A stretch of 5,627 nt of DNA from Lachnospiraceae bacterium UBA4381 (GTDB taxonomy: Bacteria; Bacillota; Clostridia; Lachnospirales; Lachnospiraceae): contig DGRT01000150.1 of assembly GCA_002391105.1 (NCBI GenBank), forward strand, positions 1-5,627, in the 5' to 3' direction. Below the pieces are notes generated by a model. That model did no database searches. It was not told the origin of the DNA and saw only the letters and a list, made by a program, of their open reading frames with translations. Positions 1 through 4,989 of the stretch are shown here, one piece after another (within the stretch, counting starts at the first letter, position 1; every line of letters begins with the position of its first letter). The position numbers and the translations under genes are program-made.

Positions 1-870
1 GATAAATATGCCAAGATCGGCTTCCAGGTTTCAGAGCTTTTTGCTGATGAGGCTACACTTAAGGCTAAGATAGAAAGAGTTATAGCTCAGAAAAATGTAC
101 TTCTGGAGCATCTTTATCATAAGCCTCTTCTTACAGTTGATGAGGTATATGCAACTCTTATGGAATACAAGGAAATGGTAAAGCCTTTTGTATGTGATGT
201 ATCTGCATTTCTGTATGATGCCTTGAAAGAGGGCAAGAACATACTTCTTGAGGGACAGCTTGGCTCTATGAAGGATCCTGATCATGGAATCTATCCTATG
301 GTAACATCATCTTCAACACTTGCAGGTTACGGAGCAATAGGTGCCGGTATTCCTCCTTATGAGATAAAGAGGATCGTTACAGTATGTAAGGCTTATTCAA
401 GCGCTGTAGGAGCAGGCGAGTTTGTCAGCGAGATATTTGGCGAAGAGGCAGATACTCTGAGAACTCATGGTGGAGATAAAGGTGAGTTTGGAGCAACCAC
501 AGGACGTCCACGCCGTATGGGCTGGTTTGACTGCGTAGCTTCCAAGTATGGCTGCAGACTTCAGGGTACAACAGATGTTGCATTTACTGTACTGGATGCA
601 CTGGGATATCTGGATGAGATTCCGGTATGTGTAGGCTATGAGATAGACGGTGAGGTTACTACTGACTTCCCTGTTACAACAAAGCTTAAGAATGCAAAGC
701 CTGTATATAAGGTTCTTCCGGGATGGAAGTGTGATATAAGAGGTATCACAAAGTACGAGGACCTTCCGGAGAACTGCAGAAACTATATAGAGTTCATCGA
801 GAAGGAAATCGGTTTCCCTATCACTATGGTTTCCAATGGTCCGGGAAGACATGAGATTATTTATAGATAA
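1..870 (+). CDS. purA: Adenylosuccinate synthase, C-terminal part (5' end outside window)
   Basis: PurA joins IMP and aspartate using GTP to give adenylosuccinate, the first committed step to AMP, in the cytoplasm. The frame is open from base 1 to the TAA at 868-870, giving 289 residues, so about 135 N-terminal residues (P-loop and catalytic Asp/His) lie outside the window. Numbering from base 1, the family blocks are EGQLGS (84-89), DPDHGIYP followed by VTSSS (92-104), TTGRPRR (166-172), GWFD (174-177), FTVLD (195-199), CVGYEIDGEVTT (210-221), LPGW (239-242) and SNGPGR (278-283). An internal ATG at 160 is not the start, because the preceding 53 codons are also PurA-like. Three positions differ from the E. 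coli type: the GAQG motif reads GQLG, TKLD reads TVLD, and GPDR reads GPGR. I recall the same pattern in Lachnospiraceae PurA, so it is probably a lineage variant. The C-terminus stops soon after the GPGR block, slightly shorter than usual. The family call is secure. Confidence 0.95.
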   Translation, partial: DKYAKIGFQVSELFADEATLKAKIERVIAQKNVLLEHLYHKPLLTVDEVYATLMEYKEMVKPFVCDVSAFLYDALKEGKNILLEGQLGSMKDPDHGIYPMVTSSSTLAGYGAIGAGIPPYEIKRIVTVCKAYSSAVGAGEFVSEIFGEEADTLRTHGGDKGEFGATTGRPRRMGWFDCVASKYGCRLQGTTDVAFTVLDALGYLDEIPVCVGYEIDGEVTTDFPVTTKLKNAKPVYKVLPGWKCDIRGITKYEDLPENCRNYIEFIEKEIGFPITMVSNGPGRHEIIYR

Positions 871-880
871 GAGTGACATT

Positions 881-910
881 TGATACGAAAATGAAAATGG
901 TTTTGTATCA
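881..910 (+). terminator. Weak hairpin just after purA (possible terminator)
   Basis: Eleven bases after the purA stop, TGATACGAAAA (881-891) faces TTTTGTATCA (901-910). This gives 10 base pairs with one bulged G and a 9-nt loop. The stem is AT-rich and is not followed by a T-run. It may be a weak terminator, or may simply protect the purA 3' end. The hairpin at 961-985 is the better terminator candidate. Confidence 0.3.
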
Positions 911-960
911 GTGTCCATAAGTTGGAATAATTAATATTGAATAATGTGAAAAATGTTGTG

Positions 961-998
961 GATGCCAGAAGTTTATTCTGGCATCATATGTTTTAGCT
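961..998 (+). terminator. Perfect 10-bp hairpin, probable terminator or attenuator before egsA
   Basis: GATGCCAGAA (961-970) and TTCTGGCATC (976-985) are exact reverse complements around a 5-nt loop (GTTTA). The stem is followed by a moderately T-rich stretch, ATATGTTTTAGCTT. It lies about 90 nt after the purA stop and ends 18 nt before the ribosome binding site of the next gene. It could be the purA terminator. It could also attenuate or stabilise an egsA transcript that starts upstream of it. The T-tract is interrupted, so intrinsic termination is likely but not certain. Confidence 0.55.
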
Positions 999-1003
999 TA
1001 TAT

Positions 1004-1010
1004 GGAGGGG
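1004..1010 (+). promoter_or_regulatory. Strong ribosome binding site that fixes the egsA start at 1014
   Basis: GGAGGGG at 1004-1010 is a near-ideal Shine-Dalgarno sequence, 5 nt from its core to the ATG at 1014. It lies inside the extra codons that would be added by an in-frame ATG at 1002. That upstream ATG has no purine-rich site before it (the preceding bases are TTTTAGCTTAT). Translation therefore most likely begins at 1014. Confidence 0.8.
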
Positions 1011-1013
1011 GAT

Positions 1014-2084
1014 ATGCATCAGTTCAAATTACCATATCATTTAATTGTAGATGAAGGAATATTCGGAAGGATTCCTTCTGTTATGGAGGATGTGGATGCA
1101 GGGATTGCATCAAAGAAAACCATCATAGTTACAGAAGAGAATCTGAAGGGTATATTTGAAAATATTTTAAAGGGTATAGAGGAAAGCTTTACTGACAGTG
1201 AGATGTACCTGATACAGCAGGCAAGCTATGATAATGCGGTCAGCCTTGCGAAGTATATAACCATGAATGATATCAAGGTTGTTATAGGCTTTGGTGGAGG
1301 AACTGTTCTTGATCTTGCCAAGTTTGCTGCATTTGTCAGTAAGGCGAGGCTGATATCTCTTCCAACCACACTCAGTAATGACAGTCTGGCATCGCCGGTT
1401 GCAGTACTGGGAACAGAAGGAAAGGCACGTAAGACCTTCAAATGTACTATCCCTGATGCTATTCTGGTAGATGCAAATATCATTATGAGTGCACCGACCA
1501 GACAGCTTCTGTCCGGAATAGGTGATACTGTCAGCAAATATACAGCTCTTAATGACTGGAAGATAGCCCATGTTAAGGGTGAGGATCATGTTGATGACTT
1601 TGCCTACATGATATCAAAGATGGCATTTAACTCTATATGCTATAATGATCAGAAGGAGCTGAAGAGTATTGATTTTATAAAGAGACTTACTCAGGCGCTG
1701 GTTATGGGCGGGCTTGCAATGGAGATAGCCGGAACCTCCCGTCCGAGCAGTGGCAGTGAGCATCTGTTCTGCCATGCACTTGAGGAAAACTTTGCAGAAT
1801 ATGTAAATGTACCTCATGGTATAGCAGTTGCAATGGGAAGCTACGGAGCGTGCAAATTCCAGAACAGGAATATAGCCAAGATTACCCGTATCATAAAGGA
1901 ATATGGGATACCGGTAGTACCGTCAGACTGGAAGATTACGGAGGATATATTTATAGGTGCATGGCAGACGGCATCTGCATCACGACCTGACAGATATACC
2001 ATTCTTAATGAGACGGACCTTTCTGCGGAGAGGCTTAGAAAGCTATATTATGAAATGGAAGATGTATTTGCTAATCCAAACTAG
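1014..2084 (+). CDS. egsA: sn-glycerol-1-phosphate dehydrogenase family protein (Fe/Zn alcohol dehydrogenase superfamily)
   Basis: Enzymes of this family reduce dihydroxyacetone phosphate to sn-glycerol-1-phosphate with NAD(P)H in the cytoplasm. They supply the archaeal lipid backbone and, in Bacillus (AraM), a precursor of heptaprenylglyceryl phosphate. The start at 1014 follows a GGAGGGG site and gives 356 residues, normal for the family. Counting from an alternative ATG at 1002 (add 4), visible motifs are the nucleotide-binding GFGGGTVLDLAK (96-107), PTTLSNDSLASP (121-132), GIGD with presumed metal ligand Asp175, SRPSSGSEH with His254, and VPHG with His272; YTILNE lies near 332-337. All three metal ligands are intact, so the enzyme should be active. 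The SND form of the third motif resembles bacterial members that I associate with capsule or unknown pathways, so substrate identity is less certain than the fold. It stands alone between purA and a convergent birA; no prenyltransferase partner is visible. Glycerol dehydrogenase or 3-dehydroquinate synthase relatives are less likely because of the SRPxSGSEH block. Confidence 0.8.
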   Translation: MHQFKLPYHLIVDEGIFGRIPSVMEDVDAGIASKKTIIVTEENLKGIFENILKGIEESFTDSEMYLIQQASYDNAVSLAKYITMNDIKVVIGFGGGTVLDLAKFAAFVSKARLISLPTTLSNDSLASPVAVLGTEGKARKTFKCTIPDAILVDANIIMSAPTRQLLSGIGDTVSKYTALNDWKIAHVKGEDHVDDFAYMISKMAFNSICYNDQKELKSIDFIKRLTQALVMGGLAMEIAGTSRPSSGSEHLFCHALEENFAEYVNVPHGIAVAMGSYGACKFQNRNIAKITRIIKEYGIPVVPSDWKITEDIFIGAWQTASASRPDRYTILNETDLSAERLRKLYYEMEDVFANPN

Positions 2085-2096
2085 TGCATTGAATTT

Positions 2097-2228
2097 AAAA
2101 TAACCAGACCAAATGCCTCTCTGCTTAACCGGGTGGCGCAGTTCCAAAAGTCTCAGCATAGCCTGCTATCCTGTGCTTTTGAAACTTCACTCTCGGGTAA
2201 GCATTCTCAGCATTTATCCGGTTATTTT
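2097..2228. other. 132-nt nested palindrome between convergent genes; bidirectional terminator or small repeat element
   Basis: Almost the whole gap between egsA (+) and birA (-) folds on itself in successive layers. AAAATAACC (2097-2105) pairs perfectly with GGTTATTTT (2220-2228). AAATGC (2111-2116) pairs with GCATTT (2210-2215). TGCTTA (2122-2127) pairs with TAAGCA (2198-2203), continued by CC/GG. AGTTCCAAAAG (2140-2150) pairs with CTTTTGAAACT (2176-2186) at 10 of 11 positions. CAG plus ATAG (2154-2161) pair with CTAT plus CTG (2166-2173) around a CCTG loop. That is about 40 base pairs in 132 nt. The outer stem ends in TTTT on both strands, so it can terminate transcription from both sides. 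It is far longer than a plain terminator needs, which also suits a MITE-like or REP-like element. No transposase, reading frame or clear target-site duplication is present. The 9-mer TCTCAGCAT occurs twice in it (2151-2159 and 2205-2213). Confidence 0.7.
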
Positions 2229-2240
2229 GCAAATGATGTA

Positions 2241-3083
2241 CTAGGTATATCCATACAGTCCCCTGACAGATACTTCTCCGAATCTTACCGGAATTGTTTT
2301 TCTTGAAGAAAGTTCTTCGACGATAAGAGCGCCGGACATATCTATTCCTCTGGATATATAATGTCCATCCGGGAAATCAATATTTTCGCTGGTAAGGATT
2401 ACCTCTTTATCTTTACTGATGAGAAGGCTGTTATATCTGTCAATTATGAAACCCAGATTAAGGGTTTCCTCGTAGGTCGATATAAGCTTTGTTAGTGCTT
2501 CGGTAACAAGGGCTGCAAGAATTCCTCTGTCTATAATGGCACGACCTTCTATAGCGAGGGAAGTTGCTTTGTCCTGTATTTCCTTCGGGAAGGAGCTGGC
2601 GTTTACATTTATTCCTATTCCGCAGATTATATAAGGATATTCAAGCTCTGTGAGAATTCCACAGAGCTTTTTGTTATTAATAATCACATCATTTGGCCAT
2701 TTGATATAAATATCAGGGAGTGCGACGCCATACCTTTCTGAATATGTCTTTATGGCTTCTGTAACGGCGAGAGCGGCGAGTATAGTCACTCCGGGTATGC
2801 ATTCTCCGGGAAGTTCGGTTTTATGTACCAGAGACATACTTATATTGGTAGAGGGTGGACTGCTCCAGCTTCTTCCCATTCTTCCGCGCCCTGATACCTG
2901 CGTGTCGGCTATAAATAGCATGGGTGATGCTTCACTGCATGCTGCTGAAGCACCATCTGACTCATACATTTTATTTCTGATTAGCTTCTTGGCTTCATCG
3001 TTTGTGGAACCTATTTCATCAAAGTAGTAAAGCTCTGATATGGTTCTGTTATCGAGCAATTCTTGGAAGTCGTTTTTATTCAT
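2241..3083 (-). CDS. birA: Biotin--[acetyl-CoA-carboxylase] ligase, catalytic form without DNA-binding domain
   Basis: BirA activates biotin to biotinyl-5'-AMP and transfers it to a lysine of biotin-carrier proteins such as acetyl-CoA or pyruvate carboxylase. The 280 residues carry the catalytic and C-terminal domains: GSTNDEA (25-31), the biotinyl-AMP loop GRGRMGR (65-71) followed by SWSSP, KWPNDV with catalytic Lys128, KLCGILTE (139-146), GIGINVN (155-161), and a C-terminal SH3-like part ending in GEVSVRGLYGY (269-279). The protein begins about 20 residues before the catalytic domain. It therefore lacks the N-terminal helix-turn-helix of the roughly 320-residue E. coli and B. subtilis repressor-ligases, and should not regulate biotin genes. 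A Ser/Ala/Glu-rich stretch (41-54, between the first helix and the ADTQ strand) looks like a loop insertion. The ATG at 3083-3081 follows GAGGG at a short but workable spacing. It lies 32 nt downstream of the membrane-protein gene on the same strand, suggesting cotranscription. Confidence 0.95.
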   Translation of the reverse strand: MNKNDFQELLDNRTISELYYFDEIGSTNDEAKKLIRNKMYESDGASAACSEASPMLFIADTQVSGRGRMGRSWSSPPSTNISMSLVHKTELPGECIPGVTILAALAVTEAIKTYSERYGVALPDIYIKWPNDVIINNKKLCGILTELEYPYIICGIGINVNASSFPKEIQDKATSLAIEGRAIIDRGILAALVTEALTKLISTYEETLNLGFIIDRYNSLLISKDKEVILTSENIDFPDGHYISRGIDMSGALIVEELSSRKTIPVRFGEVSVRGLYGYT

Positions 3084-3115
3084 ATTTCCCTCTAGTTTAT
3101 CTATGAATGATAGTT

Positions 3116-3739
3116 CTATTTTTTCTGTTTATAATCCAATTCGTTTTGTGTTTTTATATCTGCTTCTATTCCGATTTGTTTTGTGTTTTTGATATCTACT
3201 TCTGTTTCTGCCTCTGTTTTGATCTCAGGATCCTCTGTGGGAATGCTTTCTGAAAAACTACCTGAGTTAGTGCCTGAATTGTATTTTTCAACATTTCCAT
3301 TAAGACAGGTTCTTTCGTCAAGGAAGTTATATATTTTTTCAGCCACATCCTTCTTAAGAGAAAAGGGCAGTACATAGTCGGTTTTGCCAATAGTTATATG
3401 TATAAGACTATATAATATCTCATTTTCCGGAATGATATGTGAAAGGTTTGTTATGTCACTATATTTATATACCTTATCGCCATACCTTGTATGAACTGTA
3501 AAGTCGGTATCCCGGAATTCATAGTCCATATTATATGCGCCGGGTCTGAAGGAGTTAATGAACAGATATATTCCGTATATCAGAAGTGCAAAGGCGAGTA
3601 TCGTTCCCAGCTTGTGGCTTCGTCCATATCCCAGTATAAACATAACTACCTGAGAAGCGCAGACGATTATTACAACTATACCGAGTAATCGGTAGGTCAG
3701 TCTTGTTCTTTTGCTTTTTTTTACGTGATAATTAATCAT
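3116..3739 (-). CDS. Uncharacterised membrane protein with two N-terminal helices and a charged repeat tail
   Basis: I do not recognise a characterised family. The 207 residues start with a basic segment (KKSKRTR, 7-13), then two hydrophobic helices (about 18-37 and 45-63) separated by a short basic loop. This predicts both ends in the cytoplasm. Residues 70-143 look like a small, mostly beta domain ending in a helix (AEKIYNFLDER); a PH-like fold such as those of YcxB-type proteins is possible, but this is only an impression from pattern. Residues 150-207 are a hydrophilic Ser/Thr/Glu/Lys tail, probably disordered, which contains a partial 12-residue duplication (180-203). The ATG at 3739-3737 has a modest AGGA ribosome binding site. 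The gene precedes birA by 32 nt, probably in one transcript, but its content suggests no role in biotin metabolism. It is divergent from another two-helix protein across a 236- to 254-nt gap, depending on which start that protein uses. Confidence 0.8.
   Translation of the reverse strand: MINYHVKKSKRTRLTYRLLGIVVIIVCASQVVMFILGYGRSHKLGTILAFALLIYGIYLFINSFRPGAYNMDYEFRDTDFTVHTRYGDKVYKYSDITNLSHIIPENEILYSLIHITIGKTDYVLPFSLKKDVAEKIYNFLDERTCLNGNVEKYNSGTNSGSFSESIPTEDPEIKTEAETEVDIKNTKQIGIEADIKTQNELDYKQKK
3131..3202 (-). repeat. Two degenerate 36-bp direct repeats in the 3' end of the membrane-protein gene
   Basis: Read on the minus strand, the copies occupy 3202-3167 and 3166-3131. They share GAAG(T/C)AGATAT, then AAAAACACAAAAC, then AAT(C/T)GGA, with about four differences in the first 33 bases. 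The second copy lacks one base after GATAT, so from that point the same DNA is read in another frame: the first copy gives DIKNTKQ and the second DIKTQNE. The stop codon follows 15 nt after the second copy. This indicates a recent local duplication with a tolerated indel in a tail under weak constraint. Confidence 0.75.
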
Positions 3740-3863
3740 ATTACAATCCTATACAGTCTTATGAATTAGATGTGATGAGGCAGAGCCCCTTTAAAGTAAC
3801 TATAAATTGTGATTCTATATGTTTGATGCATTAGTTAATCTGATAAATAAAATACTGCTTTTT

Positions 3864-3893
3864 ATCATACCATATTGTGACATTTAATGAAAA
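3864..3893 (-). promoter_or_regulatory. Candidate promoter for the membrane protein-birA operon
   Basis: On the minus strand, TTTTCA (3893-3888) is followed after 18 nt by TATGAT (3869-3864). TGG stands just before the -10, giving an extended TGnTATGAT element. Transcription would start near 3857 and leave a leader of about 117 nt. The -35 matches consensus at four of six positions. This is the best site seen by eye in the gap and has no experimental support. Confidence 0.4.
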
Positions 3894-3905
3894 GATAAAA
3901 ACATG

Positions 3906-3934
3906 GGGACAAATAAATTATTGTATGCTATATT
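3906..3934 (+). promoter_or_regulatory. Candidate extended -10 promoter for the repeat-tailed membrane protein
   Basis: GGGACA (3906-3911) and TATATT (3929-3934) are separated by 17 nt, with TGC directly before the -10 (TGnTATATT). Transcription would start near 3941, about 53 nt before the likely start codon at 3994. The leader holds a small CGGT/ACCG hairpin (near 3948-3960). Together with the minus-strand candidate it makes the 3740-3993 gap a back-to-back promoter region. I see no other feature in that gap. Confidence 0.45.
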
Positions 3935-3993
3935 AGTTAGGTATGTTCGGTAAAGCACCGGAGTAAAGTATAAATATGATAAGGGAGAAGCAT

Positions 3994-4929
3994 ATGAAGG
4001 CAAATTTTTTTAATTCAAATCTGTTTAGAATAATACTTATTCTGCTTGTTATTGGTGTGATGCTTACTGCATTTGGAGTGTCTGATTTTATTGACTCACG
4101 TAAGGAACCCATAAAGTATGAAGAGCTTACTGCTACGCAGCTTAAGAAGGGTGCAATAATAGAGGGGGATATATATTACAATCTGGGACAGTTTGAGACC
4201 ATAGAGCACCAGAAGAATGGTGTAACACAGAGTACAGATTACAGATATGTTATTCCAATCGGTGATGATTTCTATGCTGGTTTTGAGGCTCTTAATAATG
4301 AGATGGTAACCAGCCTTGATACACAGACTGATGAAACCTATGATTATCTGGATGGGAAAATAGAGGATACAACAACAGTTGTTCATTTCACCGGTAAGGT
4401 TCAGAAGCTGAATGATGAAGACTATGGCTTTTTTAAGGAGATGATGGTTGACTATCTTGGATTTACAGAAAGTGAATTCACTGAAAAGTGTCCGAAGTAT
4501 CTTATAGAGGCAAGAGAATTTGGCAAAACTACTCCTCTTATGTTTGTAGGCATAATACTTTTACTTATAGCAATAGGGCTTATAGTATTTGTTGTTTTAC
4601 AGTTTAAGAAGGCATCTTCAACAGCAGGAGCCGGAGTAAGGTCAGTGCCGGGAAATTCATATGATGCAAATTCAATGATGAACCAGGGACCAATGGTGAA
4701 TCAGAATCCAACGATGAACCAGGGACCAATGGTGAATCAGAATCCAACGATGAATCAGGGACCAATGATGAATCAGAATCCAACAATGAATCAGGATCCG
4801 ATGATGAACCAGAATCCAACGATGAATCAGAATCCAACGATGAATCAGAATCCAACGATGAATCAGGATCCAATGATGAATCAGGGACCACAAACAGATG
4901 ATTATTACGGAAATAATTCAAATTATTAA
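3994..4929 (+). CDS. Uncharacterised bitopic-loop membrane protein with tandem Met/Asn/Gln/Pro tail
   Basis: Function unknown. The preferred start is the ATG at 3994, 6 nt after AGGGAG (3982-3987); an in-frame ATG at 3976 lacks such a site. The product has 311 residues. A hydrophobic helix (about 11-29) is followed by an extracytoplasmic domain (about 30-180), rich in acidic and aromatic residues, with EGDIYYNLGQFE (57-68), GDDFYAGFEAL (90-100), HFTGKVQKL (131-139) and a YLGFTESEF segment (154-162). A second helix (about 181-203) ends in QFKK, which places the C-terminus in the cytoplasm. After a Ser/Ala/Gly linker come twelve hexapeptides of type (M/T)(M/V)NQ(G/N/D)P at 228-299, then a Tyr/Asn-rich end. 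The helix-domain-helix layout resembles unnamed Firmicutes proteins, but I cannot name a domain with confidence. There is no signal-peptidase site, enzyme motif or Cys pattern. It is followed at 60 nt by the HAD gene without a clear terminator. Confidence 0.85.
   Translation: MKANFFNSNLFRIILILLVIGVMLTAFGVSDFIDSRKEPIKYEELTATQLKKGAIIEGDIYYNLGQFETIEHQKNGVTQSTDYRYVIPIGDDFYAGFEALNNEMVTSLDTQTDETYDYLDGKIEDTTTVVHFTGKVQKLNDEDYGFFKEMMVDYLGFTESEFTEKCPKYLIEAREFGKTTPLMFVGIILLLIAIGLIVFVVLQFKKASSTAGAGVRSVPGNSYDANSMMNQGPMVNQNPTMNQGPMVNQNPTMNQGPMMNQNPTMNQDPMMNQNPTMNQNPTMNQNPTMNQDPMMNQGPQTDDYYGNNSNY
4675..4890 (+). repeat. In-frame tandem repeat, six 36-bp units (twelve 18-bp half-units)
   Basis: Six consecutive 36-bp units start at 4675, 4711, 4747, 4783, 4819 and 4855, each made of two related 18-bp halves. 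The first two units differ at a single base (ATG versus ACG at the second position). The fifth is two near-identical halves of type ACGATGAATCAGAATCCA. Encoded half-units in order end in NQGP, NQNP, NQGP, NQNP, NQGP, NQNP, NQDP, NQNP, NQNP, NQNP, NQDP and NQGP. The very high nucleotide identity, including at third positions, points to recent expansion by slippage or unequal exchange. Any gain or loss of 18 or 36 bp keeps the frame. Confidence 0.97.
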
Positions 4930-4989
4930 AAAATTGCAGAATACTGTATAGTTGACAGGATTATTCCTGAATCATAAAAGGGTAAGAAT

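Noticed and set aside
160..870. A short 236-residue PurA starting at the ATG at 160
   Set aside because: The 53 codons before it, back to base 1, continue the PurA sequence (DKYAKIGFQVSEL and onward), so the gene is cut by the window edge and not truncated.
1..870. Phage-type PurZ (2-aminoadenylosuccinate synthase)
   Set aside because: The fragment keeps the bacterial PurA core and the residues match what I recall of Lachnospiraceae PurA; the diagnostic N-terminal catalytic Asp is outside the window and no phage genes are nearby.
397..918. 173-codon open frame on the minus strand opposite purA
   Set aside because: It lies fully antisense to conserved PurA blocks, has no ribosome binding site or recognisable motif, and its length follows from the codon use of the real gene.
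3740..3860. Possible riboswitch or T-box in the leader of the membrane protein-birA operon
   Set aside because: I see no terminator hairpin with a T-run, no T-box motif and no recognisable aptamer core; the stretch is mostly AT-rich and unstructured by eye.
4675..4890. Regular 36-bp periodicity as a possible CRISPR array
   Set aside because: The units are contiguous with no unique spacers, stay in one reading frame, and encode a peptide repeat within a good gene.
4604..4921. Minus-strand open frame encoding Ser-Leu-Asp-Pro repeats opposite the repeat tail
   Set aside because: The 18-bp periodicity without stops produces open antisense frames automatically; a second minus-strand frame over the same bases gives Trp/His/Ile repeats. 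The plus-strand gene has a start site, membrane segments and the right context.
4952..4980. TTGACA upstream of the HAD gene as a promoter
   Set aside because: The -35 is perfect, but the best -10 (CATAAA at 15 nt, or TAAAAG at 17 nt) is poor and overlaps the ribosome binding site region, which would leave almost no leader.
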